A stretch of 64,000 nucleotides of DNA from Solibacillus ferritrahens. GTDB taxonomy: Bacteria; Bacillota; Bacilli; Bacillales_A; Planococcaceae. Below, piece after piece: positions 17,340 to 25,486 of the stretch. A program made the translations under genes and the position numbers. The notes beneath the pieces were generated by a model. That model did not search any database. It was not told the origin of the DNA and worked only from the letters and a program-made list of their open reading frames with translations. How positions within the stretch are numbered: position 1 is the first letter of the stretch; each line of letters opens with the position of its first letter. The stretch lies in assembly GCF_037027585.1 (NCBI RefSeq), contig NZ_JAXCLE010000003.1:186001-250000 (forward strand), given 5' to 3'.

Positions 17340-18275
17340 ATGAAGAAGTACTTATATAGCTTTGCCTGGCAAAAAGATGAATATGAACTTTCACGACTGG
17401 AAATGCGCACATTTTTTAATTTTCATGTGGAAGGTAATGTTTTAATGAGTCAGAGAAAAGTAGAACCAAGTCGAAGTCCTTATATGCGATTAAGACTTGA
17501 TATACTATTTGAAGGAAATACGTTTGAACAACTTGTAGAAACTGCTAAGCAGCTGCAGTTAGGAGAACGGACTTTTAAAATTCATTGTTTAAATAATAGT
17601 AGAGATGCGATTGAACCCACTTTAAACCGTACGATTCGAAATGAGTATATGCTACAGCTTAGCTATGCGATAGAAGCAGAGCCGGATTTAGAAGAGCCTG
17701 ATATTGTATTGGGGTTAGCCATTCATGATGGAACCTTTTACTTAGGGGAACTTGTTGCTGGAGAGTCTGTATGGCTGAAGCATATGCAAAAGCCCGAAAT
17801 GTACTCCACTGCGCTTAGTACGCGTGATGCGCGGGCCATTGTGAATATTGCAGCTCCATATCCGGATGAGTTGAAAATTATTGATCCATGCTGCGGAATT
17901 GGTACTGTCTTAGTTGAGGCAATGAGTATGGGCATTAATATCGAAGGACGGGATATGAATAAGCGTGTCGTATGGGGTTCACGTATTAATTTACGCCACT
18001 TCGGATATGAACCGAATGTTGAAATCGGGCCAATTGAAGAAGCGGATGAAGGTTATGACGTCGCAATTATTGATATGCCGTACAATTTATTTACACATAT
18101 ATCGAGTGAATTGCAGCAGAGCATTATTACGAATGCACGTAGAATCGCAAAACGCGTTGTCATCGTAACTATCGAAACGATGGATGATAAAATTCATCAC
18201 GCTAATTTAACGATTAAAGACCGAGCTGTATTGAAAAAAGGGAAGTTCGAGCGTCAGGTTTTAATATGTGAGTAA
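17340..18275 (+). CDS. TRM11-like SAM-dependent RNA/DNA methyltransferase
   Basis: The 311-residue protein has an N-terminal half of THUMP-like character and a C-terminal Rossmann methyltransferase. The SAM loop is DPCCGIGTVLVEAMSMG (about residue 181), the acidic motif II is IEGRDMN, and the catalytic tetrapeptide is DMPY in place of the usual (D/N)PPY. That fits N2-guanine tRNA methyltransferases of the TRM11/UPF0020 group. It has no clear ribosome site and starts 3 bases after the preceding gene, suggesting coupling. Confidence 0.8.
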   Translation: MKKYLYSFAWQKDEYELSRLEMRTFFNFHVEGNVLMSQRKVEPSRSPYMRLRLDILFEGNTFEQLVETAKQLQLGERTFKIHCLNNSRDAIEPTLNRTIRNEYMLQLSYAIEAEPDLEEPDIVLGLAIHDGTFYLGELVAGESVWLKHMQKPEMYSTALSTRDARAIVNIAAPYPDELKIIDPCCGIGTVLVEAMSMGINIEGRDMNKRVVWGSRINLRHFGYEPNVEIGPIEEADEGYDVAIIDMPYNLFTHISSELQQSIITNARRIAKRVVIVTIETMDDKIHHANLTIKDRAVLKKGKFERQVLICE

Positions 18276-18313
18276 CCGCAGGAGTAGGATTACTATTTGC
18301 TTGCTTATTACGA

Positions 18314-18363
18314 ACAAGGCAGTGTTAAAAGTCAAATGACTGATAACACTGCCTTGTTTTTTA
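18314..18363 (+). terminator. Terminator after the methyltransferase
   Basis: A perfect 15-bp stem (AACAAGGCAGTGTTA 18314-18328 with TAACACTGCCTTGTT 18344-18358) is followed by a T run. Confidence 0.92.
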
Positions 18364-18490
18364 TAAGGTATCAGTTAACCGAACGGAATACAATACGCTG
18401 GTACCTTGATGGTGAGAATTGCCTCACAATAGGTGAACTGGATTATTAAATAATTGAACCAAAGTGTCGAGTAAATCGAATTCAGAAGAA

Positions 18491-18517
18491 AGGCCACTTT
18501 CTTTAAGAAAGTGGCCT
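18491..18517 (-). terminator. Terminator of the Cys-rich protein gene
   Basis: AGGCCACTTTC (18491-18501) and GAAAGTGGCCT (18507-18517) form an 11-bp stem; on the minus strand it ends in a T-rich stretch. Confidence 0.8.
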
Positions 18518-18525
18518 ACTGAAAC

Positions 18526-18801
18526 TTAGTCTACTTCAATTCGTATAGCATCAATTTTTTGACAGTCTACGATAAGAGTTGAACCACGTTCTGTTGTTGT
18601 ATCAATAAAGAATGCACAGCAATTATTATGGTCAAATCTTTTAAAAACGACATCTTCTAATATTTGACCTCCTGATAAGAAAACGTCAACTTCTGTACCT
18701 TTTCTTAATTCTCTTAATAGGTCACAGATACAACCATTACAACGACCTTTATTATTCCCAGAACTTGATTCACGTCTACAATCATTACAATTACAACCCA
18801 T
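18526..18801 (-). CDS. Small Cys-rich protein, possibly spore coat/exosporium
   Basis: The 92-residue product has two Cys clusters near the N-terminus (GCNCNDCRRE, RCNGCICDLLREL), followed by a compact beta-rich part with FLSGGQ and NNCCAFFIDTT. ATG 18801 is preceded by AGGGGTG with 6 bases; the in-frame upstream GTG/TTG extension lacks a site. Cys clusters with a CICDLLREL-like helix recall CotY/CotZ/ExsY coat morphogenesis proteins, and the next gene is a sporulation peptide. The coat assignment is inference. Confidence 0.6.
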   Translation of the reverse strand: MGCNCNDCRRESSSGNNKGRCNGCICDLLRELRKGTEVDVFLSGGQILEDVVFKRFDHNNCCAFFIDTTTERGSTLIVDCQKIDAIRIEVD

Positions 18802-18992
18802 TTGTAACACCCCTTTTCTTGTCTGTTTTTGTAAGGCTAGCATTACATTAATAGAATATGATTTGAAAATAAAAAGAGCTAGGTAACGTAACTAGAGAGA
18901 ATATAGAACTTTTGATAAAGAATTAGTAGGTAAAAGAACTAAATTGTGCAGTAAGTAAGGTGTGAACTAAATATGTATGTGAAGTTAGGATT

Positions 18993-19028
18993 ATAAAAGG
19001 ATCACTCGGGGGGCAGGGAAGTGATCCT
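18993..19028 (-). terminator. Terminator of the YjcZ-like gene
   Basis: On the minus strand AGGATCACT (19028-19020) pairs with AGTGATCCT (19006-18998), followed by TTTTATAA. Confidence 0.8.
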
Positions 19029-19092
19029 AATTCCAAAATAATATTAAAAAGATGACAAGCTAATTTTTATTGACTGTCATATCTAACACTTA

Positions 19093-19242
19093 CTACTTTT
19101 TGTTACTACTTGTTTGCATGAAAGTAGCACCGACAATAACTAGAAGAATGAAAAGTACAACGATTAGAACGAAAGTTGAACTATTGTTATTGCTATAACT
19201 GTTGTATCCTCCATAGCAATTGCCATATCCTGAGTAGTCCAT
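19093..19242 (-). CDS. YjcZ-family sporulation membrane peptide
   Basis: This 49-residue gene starts at ATG 19242 with AAGGAGGA 6 bases upstream. The product has a Gly/Tyr/Asn-rich head (GYGNCYGGYNSYSNNN), one transmembrane helix (TFVLIVVLFILLVIVGATF) and a short polar tail, the standard YjcZ form. Such peptides are made during sporulation in bacilli. It indicates an endospore former. Confidence 0.85.
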   Translation of the reverse strand: MDYSGYGNCYGGYNSYSNNNSSTFVLIVVLFILLVIVGATFMQTSSNKK

Positions 19243-19404
19243 GAAAATTCCTCCTTCCCCTCTTATATTATTCTTTTATAGGGGAAAAGGTAGGGCAAAA
19301 GAACAGGGACAAATTTTGTGTGTAGCTAATAGATAAAATTTAGATACTAAACATATCGAACAAACTACGCAATAACTAGGGGAGAAATTCCCCTTGTAAC
19401 GTAA

Positions 19405-19854
19405 TTAAAATAACGGCTTTTGAAAACCATTAATGTGAGCGATAACTGGAATTTGCCCAACATGGTACGCCTCATGCGTGTAAACATGATGAAACAACCA
19501 GCTTAAAGTAGGAACAGAAGGTGGTATCCATCCATCAGAAAACTTAGGAACTTCCACTAGTTTATGGAGTTGCGATTGTTCTAAAGTATGTAAAATGTTA
19601 TCAGTGTAATTTCTAATTTGTATATAGCTATCTAATATTTCTTTAGGGGAGCTTTCATCATCAAGATGTAAAATACAACTCTTTTTCAGCCCGATTTCAT
19701 TCACCCAATAGTCTTCGCTACTTGAAATATGAGCTATAACCCAAGCTACGTTATTTGGATAGATATCTGATTTTTTAAGCCAAAGTTCCTCATCCAGTGT
19801 ATTTAGGTAAGGGATTAAAGTTTTTCTAGGATCATTGCGATATGGGAACAGCAT
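19405..19854 (-). CDS. DinB-like (DUF664/YfiT) metal-binding protein
   Basis: The 149-residue four-helix-bundle protein carries the three-histidine metal site of the DinB/YfiT superfamily: His in VIAHISSSEDYW and two more in HHVYTHEAYHVGQI. Members include bacillithiol- or mycothiol-dependent transferases and damage-induced proteins; the name is unrelated to polymerase IV. AAAGGATGG is 6 bases before ATG. It is monocistronic. Confidence 0.82.
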   Translation of the reverse strand: MLFPYRNDPRKTLIPYLNTLDEELWLKKSDIYPNNVAWVIAHISSSEDYWVNEIGLKKSCILHLDDESSPKEILDSYIQIRNYTDNILHTLEQSQLHKLVEVPKFSDGWIPPSVPTLSWLFHHVYTHEAYHVGQIPVIAHINGFQKPLF

Positions 19855-19913
19855 GTATATCCATCCTTTCGTTTCAAATGAGAATCTGATAGAGAAATAA
19901 GTGCATTAAAAAA

Positions 19914-19935
19914 GACTCAAGCTTTAGCTCAAGTC
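19914..19935 (-). terminator. Orphan terminator-like hairpin (minus strand)
   Basis: Read on the minus strand, GACTTGAGCT and AGCTTGAGTC pair through 10 positions using two G-U pairs, then six T residues. No minus-strand gene ends here, so it may be a relic. Confidence 0.35.
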
Positions 19936-20091
19936 AGGAAAAATTATACAAGACCATTATAGCGCGTATGTTCCTATGCGGGCTACTCATTATACAATAT
20001 ATAATTCTATTCGAAGTAAAATTTCCATCAGATGAAACAGCGATTAATTCATTTACAATTTGCCAATCCTTCTTTTTAAGGAGTGGTAAAT

Positions 20092-20199
20092 ATGGAGAAC
20101 AGATTTTTCATTGGCCTATTGAACGGCTTAATTTTAAGCATCATATTATGGACTTCTATTTTTGGCTGGATAAGATTATTATCCGGTTTATTTAAGTAA
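20092..20199 (+). CDS. 35-residue single-helix membrane protein
   Basis: A short gene with an excellent site (AAGGAG, 7 bases) starts at ATG 20092 and ends TAA 20197-20199. The product has one hydrophobic helix (about residues 5-30) with three Trp residues and a short basic tail. I do not recognise it. It sits just upstream of the mhqR promoter in the same direction. Another longer frame overlaps it but has no ribosome site. Confidence 0.6.
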   Translation: MENRFFIGLLNGLILSIILWTSIFGWIRLLSGLFK

Positions 20200-20227
20200 T
20201 AGTGGATCGTGAAATAAAATCAATCGT

Positions 20228-20275
20228 TTGACAGTGTAAGGAATCAATGTTATATTTATCTCGAATTAAAGATAA
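20228..20275 (+). promoter_or_regulatory. mhqR promoter with MhqR operator
   Basis: TTGACA (20228-20233) and TATATT (20251-20256) are 17 bases apart. Directly on and after the -10 lies TTATCTCGAATTAAAGATAA (20256-20275), a dyad of the TATCTcGAAnTcgAGATA type bound by MhqR in Bacillus subtilis. Repression by occupying the start region is expected, relieved by quinones or diamide-like electrophiles. Confidence 0.75.
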
Positions 20276-20307
20276 ATGAATTCGTGATAAAGAAGGAGTG
20301 AAACTTT

Positions 20308-20742
20308 ATGAGTGAATTTGATAAACAACTAAAAGCATTTACTGTATTACACCGAGCAACGACAGCTGTACATGAAGCAACGAAGAAGGATATTCAGCAA
20401 AGTGATTTAAATTTAACGGAGTTTGCTGTAATGGAACTGCTTTATCATAAAGGCGATCAACCTATCCAAGTCATCGGAAAGAAAGTACTAATCGCAAGCA
20501 GCAGCATTACTTATGTTGTCGATAAACTTGAAAAGAAAAACTTTATCAAGCGTGTCGCATGTCCAACTGACCGTCGTGTAACATTTGTATCGCTGACAGA
20601 CGAAGGTACAGAAATGATTGAATCGATATTCCCGTCACACGAGAAAAAGATTGCTTCCATTTTTGATGTTCTGTCAGAGGAAGAATTAGATACGTTGATC
20701 GATTGCTTAAAACGTGTCGGACATCATGCAAATACATTATAA
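20308..20742 (+). CDS. mhqR: MarR-family repressor, MhqR-like
   Basis: The 144-residue MarR protein has the winged helix with GKKVLIASSSITYVVDKLEK and the wing CPTDRRVTFVSLTDEG. It heads an operon of a ring-cleaving-dioxygenase-like gene and an MhqD-like hydrolase, and MhqR-type dyads lie before it and before the next gene. In B. subtilis MhqR senses 2-methylhydroquinone and other quinones. Together the order and both operators support the assignment well. Confidence 0.82.
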   Translation: MSEFDKQLKAFTVLHRATTAVHEATKKDIQQSDLNLTEFAVMELLYHKGDQPIQVIGKKVLIASSSITYVVDKLEKKNFIKRVACPTDRRVTFVSLTDEGTEMIESIFPSHEKKIASIFDVLSEEELDTLIDCLKRVGHHANTL

Positions 20743-20749
20743 AAAATGA

Positions 20750-20767
20750 TATCTCGATTTCGAGAAA
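20750..20767 (+). promoter_or_regulatory. Second MhqR operator
   Basis: TATCTCGATTTCGAGAAA (20750-20767) is a near-perfect dyad of the MhqR type between mhqR and the dioxygenase gene, 4 bases before the GGAGG site. It may allow separate control of the downstream pair. Confidence 0.72.
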
Positions 20768-20782
20768 ACGGAGGAATTACAC

Positions 20783-21766
20783 ATGAACCACATTAAAGGA
20801 ATACACCATGTAACAGCCATTACAAGCAGTGCAGAAAAAAATTACGAATTCTTTACGTATACATTAGGTATGCGTCTTGTGAAGAAAACGGTAAATCAGG
20901 ATGATATTCAAACATACCACCTGTTTTTCGCGGATGATAAAGGCTCTGCCGGAACAGATATGACATTTTTTGATTTCCCGGGAATCCCAAAAGGCACACA
21001 TGGTACAGATGAAATTTACAAAACAGCGTTCCGTGTCCCAAATGATGCAGCACTGGATTATTGGGTTAAACGTTTTGATCGATTAAACGTAAAGCATGAA
21101 GGTATTAGTACTCTATTTGGCAAACAAGTATTATCATTTGTTGATTTCGATGATCAACAGTACATGCTTATTTCGGATGAAAAAAATGAAGGCATCGCAT
21201 CAGGTACGCCATGGCAAAAAGGACCGATTCCATTGGAGTTTGCAATAACAGGCTTAGGACCGATTCATATCCGGGTTTCACAATTTGATTATTTCAAAGA
21301 GGTACTCGAAAAAGTAATGGTGATGCGTGAAGTTCAGAAGGATGGTTCATTGCACTTATTTGAAGTTGGTGAAGGTGGCAATGGGGCATCTGTCATCGTC
21401 GAGCACAATACAGAGCTAGCACCGGGACGTCAAGGCTTTGGTACGGTTCACCATGCTGCATTCCGATTAGAAAATACGGAAGTACTGCATGAATGGACAA
21501 AACGTTTGGAAGGCTTTGGTTTCGGTACATCAGGCTATGTTGACCGTTTCTTCTTTGAATCGCTTTATGCGCGTGTAGCACCTGGCATTTTATTCGAGTG
21601 GGCTACTGACGGACCAGGATTTATGGGAGATGAGCCGTATGAAACAGTTGGGGAATCGCTATCATTACCACCGTTTTTAGAAAGCAAACGTCAATATATT
21701 GAAAGCGTTGTTCGTCCGATTGATACAGTACGCTCAACTAAAACAATTGAAAAAGAGTATGAATAG
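20783..21766 (+). CDS. Ring-cleaving dioxygenase, VOC/glyoxalase fold (MhqA/MhqO-like)
   Basis: The 327-residue product is two tandem VOC modules. Metal ligands are His in KGIHHVTAI near residue 8, His in GTVHHAAFR near 222, and Glu in ILFEWATDGPG near 273. MhqA/MhqE/MhqO proteins of bacilli (about 310 residues) are thought to open hydroquinone rings for detoxification. Sited behind the MhqR operator with GGAGG 7 bases before ATG. Which of the three paralogues it matches best I cannot tell. Confidence 0.85.
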   Translation: MNHIKGIHHVTAITSSAEKNYEFFTYTLGMRLVKKTVNQDDIQTYHLFFADDKGSAGTDMTFFDFPGIPKGTHGTDEIYKTAFRVPNDAALDYWVKRFDRLNVKHEGISTLFGKQVLSFVDFDDQQYMLISDEKNEGIASGTPWQKGPIPLEFAITGLGPIHIRVSQFDYFKEVLEKVMVMREVQKDGSLHLFEVGEGGNGASVIVEHNTELAPGRQGFGTVHHAAFRLENTEVLHEWTKRLEGFGFGTSGYVDRFFFESLYARVAPGILFEWATDGPGFMGDEPYETVGESLSLPPFLESKRQYIESVVRPIDTVRSTKTIEKEYE

Positions 21767-21796
21767 TTTCTACTATATAAGAAAGGAGAATGGACT

Positions 21797-22399
21797 ATGA
21801 ACTATATTTTTAATAAAGGAAAAAGTGATAAGCCTGTATTGTTACTGCTGCATGGCACAGGTGGAGATGAAAACAGCCTACTTGCACTGGCAGAAATCAT
21901 TGATCCGGAAGCATCTGTATTAAGTGTACGGGGCAATGTGCTGGAACAGGGGATGCCACGATTTTTCCGCCGTTTAGCAGAAGGTGTTTTTGATATGGAA
22001 GATTTAGCATTCCGTACGAAGGAACTCTATGAATTTCTCGACAAAAAAGCTGCAGATTACGAGTTTGATCGCAACAATATTATTGCAATCGGTTATTCGA
22101 ACGGTGCCAACATCGCAGCAAACTTGTTGTTTGAATATGAAAATGCATTAAAGGGTGCCATTCTGCATCATCCAATGGTGCCAAACCGTGAAACGACTGT
22201 TGCCAAACAGGACGGCACACTAGTCTTTATCGCAGCAGGCATCAATGACCCAATTTGCCCACAGCAAGAAGCAACCGATTTAGAGCGTTACTTAAAAAAT
22301 GCAGGTGCTCATGTAACATTGACGTGGGAATCAAATGGCCACCAGCTTACGATGAGTGAAGTGCAAAAGGCAAAAGCTTGGTATGATCAAACGTTTTAG
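21797..22399 (+). CDS. mhqD: Alpha/beta hydrolase (phospholipase/carboxylesterase), MhqD-like
   Basis: The 200-residue hydrolase shows the oxyanion region LLHGTGGDE, nucleophile elbow GYSNGA (Ser near residue 105), Asp in GINDPICP and His in SNGHQL, a full triad. It follows the dioxygenase by 30 bases, with AAAGGAG upstream, as third gene of the quinone-resistance operon. Family length and context agree with MhqD, which provides 2-methylhydroquinone resistance in B. subtilis. Confidence 0.82.
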   Translation: MNYIFNKGKSDKPVLLLLHGTGGDENSLLALAEIIDPEASVLSVRGNVLEQGMPRFFRRLAEGVFDMEDLAFRTKELYEFLDKKAADYEFDRNNIIAIGYSNGANIAANLLFEYENALKGAILHHPMVPNRETTVAKQDGTLVFIAAGINDPICPQQEATDLERYLKNAGAHVTLTWESNGHQLTMSEVQKAKAWYDQTF

Positions 22400-22410
22400 G
22401 AAATAAAGAG

Positions 22411-22450
22411 GACCCTTTCTGATATAGATATCAGGAAGGGTCTATATTTT
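22411..22450 (+). terminator. Terminator of the mhq operon
   Basis: GACCCTTTCTGATA (22411-22424) pairs with TATCAGGAAGGGTC (22429-22442), then a T-rich tail. Confidence 0.88.
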
Positions 22451-22656
22451 TATGTATAGGTAAATATTGAAATTTATAGTTTAAAATATGACCAGCCAAA
22501 AATAATTTACGGTCGCAATATTTGTATTTTAGTTCCATATAATTGAAAAATATAATAAACTATAGAGCTTCATGTCTTATGACTAGAGGTAGCTATAGAC
22601 GGTTATTAAATAAAATTGTAAATTACTGGTATAACATTGAATAGGAGGATGAACTA

Positions 22657-23100
22657 TTGCTAAAGAAAATAAAAATAATTGAGGACAGAAAAGCATTTAT
22701 TTTAGCTATTGGTTTATTAATTATAATCTGGATTTTTTTCAGTAATTATTGGCATTATCCATCTCCGCCGATTGATTCACTCACTGCAAAGGAGGTTATT
22801 CGTATTTTAGAGGAAGAAGATTCTGAGAGCGGGCTTATGAAAATCGCTACTGAAAATGATTTTGATTGGTATATATGTAAGGGTATTAGCTGTATAGATG
22901 AGGAAATATTTTTCCCGCTTTCAGATAGAGGTTGGCATAAACAAGGATCAATTGATAAACAAGATTATTATGTCCAAACTTTCACTAAAGATCAATTTGC
23001 AGGTAACCTAGGCACTACTCTCAAAATAGAAGTATACTACAGTTGGTTGGGAAAGGAAGATGTATTTTTTTTGAAAATACCTCAAGATGTTGAATTTTAG
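22657..23100 (+). CDS. Membrane-anchored protein of unknown function
   Basis: The 147-residue product has a basic start, one transmembrane helix (about 13-30, FILAIGLLIIIWIFF) and an extracytoplasmic acidic domain containing two Cys (CKGISC). It begins at TTG 22657, with AGGAGG 8 bases upstream; the ATG at 22650 in another frame ends after four codons. I do not recognise a family. Confidence 0.65.
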   Translation: MLKKIKIIEDRKAFILAIGLLIIIWIFFSNYWHYPSPPIDSLTAKEVIRILEEEDSESGLMKIATENDFDWYICKGISCIDEEIFFPLSDRGWHKQGSIDKQDYYVQTFTKDQFAGNLGTTLKIEVYYSWLGKEDVFFLKIPQDVEF

Positions 23101-23147
23101 TTACGAGGTGCTTCATATGACCATGGAAGGAAGAGGGGGTTATAAAT

Positions 23148-23339
23148 AAATAACCGGAGGAATTCCCCTTATTTGAAAAATTATTGGTTTTTTCATGAAA
23201 ATAAGGGTAAAAATTTCCCTTATGTAGTGTGTATCCCCACTTTTTTATTGCTTTTTAGGGTAATAAGCGGAAATTCTCCCCTTATTTCGGGTGTTTTTTG
23301 AGCAATTTCGAAAATAAGCGGAATTCTTCCGTCTATTTT
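23148..23339. repeat. Four dispersed palindromic units before rnz
   Basis: Units of about 27 bp at 23148-23174, 23198-23223, 23261-23287 and 23311-23339 share the form AATAAGCGGAAATTCTCC followed by CCTTATT, each an imperfect palindrome. They are spaced 50-62 bp apart. They fill the 367-bp gap between the unknown gene and rnz; no gene is seen there. Confidence 0.7.
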
Positions 23340-23467
23340 TCCGCAAGCTCTATCTATTACCGTGCCAATTTATACTTTGCATTAATTTATTTGCAACCTA
23401 TAATAAAAACAACGATAGTAAAAGCTTCTACATGAGGCAAACTATACTCGTGTTAGGAGGAAAAGAC

Positions 23468-24409
23468 ATGCAAATACAGTTTTTGGGTACCGGTGCTGGA
23501 ATGCCGTCAAAAGAACGCAATACGAGTTCCATTGCATTCAAACTTTTGGAAGAACGAGGATCAATTTGGTTGTTTGATTGTGGGGAAGCGACACAGCACC
23601 AAATTTTGCATACATCAATAAAACCGCGGAAAATCGATAAAATTTTTATTACGCATTTACACGGTGACCATATATTTGGACTACCCGGTTTTTTAAGTTC
23701 CCGGTCCTTTTTAGGTGGGGAGGGTCTGTTAACAATTTACGGGCCAGCTGGTTTAAAACAATGGATTGAACAAACATTACAATTATCGAAAACTCATTTA
23801 ACCTATCCAGTCGAATTTGTTGAAGTAACAGAGGGAATCATATTTGAAGATGAGAAATTTACCGTCCATGCACTGCCGCTTCAGCATGTCGTCCCATGCT
23901 TCGGCTATCGGATTGAACAAAAGCCGATGCAAGGCGAGCTACTGATTGAAAAAGCGTTAGCATACGGGGTGCCAAAAGGTCCGTTATTAGGCAAATTAAA
24001 AGCAGGTCATTCCGTACAATTAGAGGATGGAACGATTGTTGAAAGCAGTGATGTGACGTCACCCCCGCAGCAAGGATTTACCGTGGCGATTTTAGGGGAT
24101 ACAAAGTATTGCGAAAACAGTATCCGGTTAGCACAGAATGCGGATGTTATGGTACATGAAGCGACGTTTGACCATTCGACAATCGAACTTGCCGCCCAGT
24201 ACGGACATGCGACGAATACAGAAGCAGCTAAAATTGCAAAAAAGGCACAAGCAAAACATCTGCTGTTGAATCATATTAGCGCCCGTTTCCTGAAGCATGA
24301 TTTAATCCCGTTTTTAGAAGAAGCTAAAGCGATCTTCGAAAACAGCTATCTAGCGAATGATTTCAGCCAGTATGAGTGGCGGAAAAATGAACTGATGGAA
24401 ATTGAATAA
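23468..24409 (+). CDS. rnz: Ribonuclease Z (tRNA 3' processing)
   Basis: The 313-residue protein begins FLGTGAGMPSKERN and contains the metallo-beta-lactamase motif THLHGDHIFGLPG, followed by a flexible-arm region with PVEFVEVTEG. Later ligands are Asp in ILGDTKYCEN and His in LNHISARF, the RNase Z pattern. It cuts pre-tRNA 3' trailers. ATG 23468 has AGGAGG 7 bases upstream; the in-frame upstream start lacks a site. Its position in the dinB-rnz-proI neighbourhood supports the identity. Confidence 0.94.
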   Translation: MQIQFLGTGAGMPSKERNTSSIAFKLLEERGSIWLFDCGEATQHQILHTSIKPRKIDKIFITHLHGDHIFGLPGFLSSRSFLGGEGLLTIYGPAGLKQWIEQTLQLSKTHLTYPVEFVEVTEGIIFEDEKFTVHALPLQHVVPCFGYRIEQKPMQGELLIEKALAYGVPKGPLLGKLKAGHSVQLEDGTIVESSDVTSPPQQGFTVAILGDTKYCENSIRLAQNADVMVHEATFDHSTIELAAQYGHATNTEAAKIAKKAQAKHLLLNHISARFLKHDLIPFLEEAKAIFENSYLANDFSQYEWRKNELMEIE

Positions 24410-24422
24410 GCAAATTTATATT

Positions 24423-24470
24423 GAGGCGTATAGTAAATGCTAGAGTATTTACTATACGCCTCTTTACTTA
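24423..24470 (+). terminator. Terminator of rnz
   Basis: A 16-bp perfect stem (GAGGCGTATAGTAAAT 24423-24438; ATTTACTATACGCCTC 24447-24462) is followed by TTTACTTATTT. Confidence 0.9.
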
Positions 24471-24533
24471 TTTGAGAAAAATCTGGTCATTTACAGAAAT
24501 AATTCGCTATAATGGAGAAAAGGGGGATGAATG

Positions 24534-24764
24534 ATGCAGCAACCGACAATTTCACCGAAAGTATTACGATTGCTAGTTATTTTTCCAAATGTAATGAGTT
24601 ATATTTTATTATTTGGAGTAGTCGTCTACATACGTACCAACCTAGATATGCTTAAGGCAACAGATAGCTTAAATACGTGGCTGATTATTGCCGCAGTATT
24701 AGGTCCGATTTCTTTGTATACGACATTCAGTATTGTGAAGCGAATTAAGAATGGAATGTTGTAA
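24534..24764 (+). CDS. Small two-helix membrane protein, unknown
   Basis: The 76-residue product has two hydrophobic helices (about 12-31 and 47-66) and a basic C-terminus. AGGGGG lies 7 bases before ATG 24534; the ATG at 24531 is equally in frame. A TATAAT at about 24508 gives it a promoter of its own. No family recognised. Confidence 0.6.
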   Translation: MQQPTISPKVLRLLVIFPNVMSYILLFGVVVYIRTNLDMLKATDSLNTWLIIAAVLGPISLYTTFSIVKRIKNGML

Positions 24765-24818
24765 AAGATTACGGTTCCCATAAGGGATGAAAACAATTAA
24801 ATTATTAATCATATTTCT

Positions 24819-24855
24819 AAACACTCAGTCATTATTTAAACTGAGTGTTTTTAAT
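24819..24855. terminator. Bidirectional terminator
   Basis: AAACACTCAG (24819-24828) and CTGAGTGTTT (24841-24850) form a 10-bp stem with T runs on both strands, between converging genes. Confidence 0.8.
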
Positions 24856-24883
24856 ATTTAGCTTAAACTGGTGAATCAATCTA

Positions 24884-25390
24884 TTAAATATTTACTTTTG
24901 AAGCCCAATTTGTGAAACCGATTTTCATTAATTTTTCGGCAGCTTCACTTGGACTAATGAGGAAGTCATGTTCTACCCAATTTTTTAAGAAGCCAATTGT
25001 GCCGAAACTTGCAAAAATGGCATAATCTAAATCGTTATAAACGTGCATTAAATAGTTGCTCAGTTCAATGGAAAGATGATGAAAATCGAGTGTATCTTGT
25101 AATGCATGTTGATAATAAGAGCGGTATTTAATAATGTGTTGACACAGGTTGAGAGTAGTTGTACTACTGAATTCATGAGGATTTTTTATTTCATAATGCA
25201 TGAAAAATTCCCTGTGAATCTGCTGTTTTACATACAAATGGAGCTGCTCTCGATTGTCGAAATGGGTGTAAAAGGAAGAGCGTGATGTATTAGCAACTAG
25301 AACAATTTGTTTTACTGAAACCTGGGTAGGGAGATGTTGATGAAGGAGTTGCAAATAAGCTTCCTGAAACGTGTTTTTTAATGATTTCAA
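24884..25390 (-). CDS. TetR/AcrR-family regulator
   Basis: The 169-residue protein has an N-terminal helix-turn-helix, VSVKQIVLVANTSRSSFYTHFDNREQL, the TetR pattern, and a helical ligand domain. Start TTG 25390 is favoured, because GAGGAG lies 8 bases before it; a GTG three codons upstream overlaps that site. It is divergent from the SDR gene, with a dyad between them, a usual local-repressor arrangement. Confidence 0.82.
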   Translation of the reverse strand: MKSLKNTFQEAYLQLLHQHLPTQVSVKQIVLVANTSRSSFYTHFDNREQLHLYVKQQIHREFFMHYEIKNPHEFSSTTTLNLCQHIIKYRSYYQHALQDTLDFHHLSIELSNYLMHVYNDLDYAIFASFGTIGFLKNWVEHDFLISPSEAAEKLMKIGFTNWASKVNI

Positions 25391-25405
25391 ATGTGACACT
25401 CCTCG

Positions 25406-25426
25406 GACATTTTCACTTGAAATGTC
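25406..25426. promoter_or_regulatory. Candidate TetR operator
   Basis: GACATTT (25406-25412) and AAATGTC (25420-25426) form a perfect 7-bp dyad with a 7-base spacer in the divergent intergenic region. The position right above the TetR start suggests autorepression and control of the SDR gene. Confidence 0.5.
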
Positions 25427-25486
25427 TGAATTATATTAAATGAATGCGGTTACAATTAAAATATAAAAGTATAGGAGGTATGTCAA

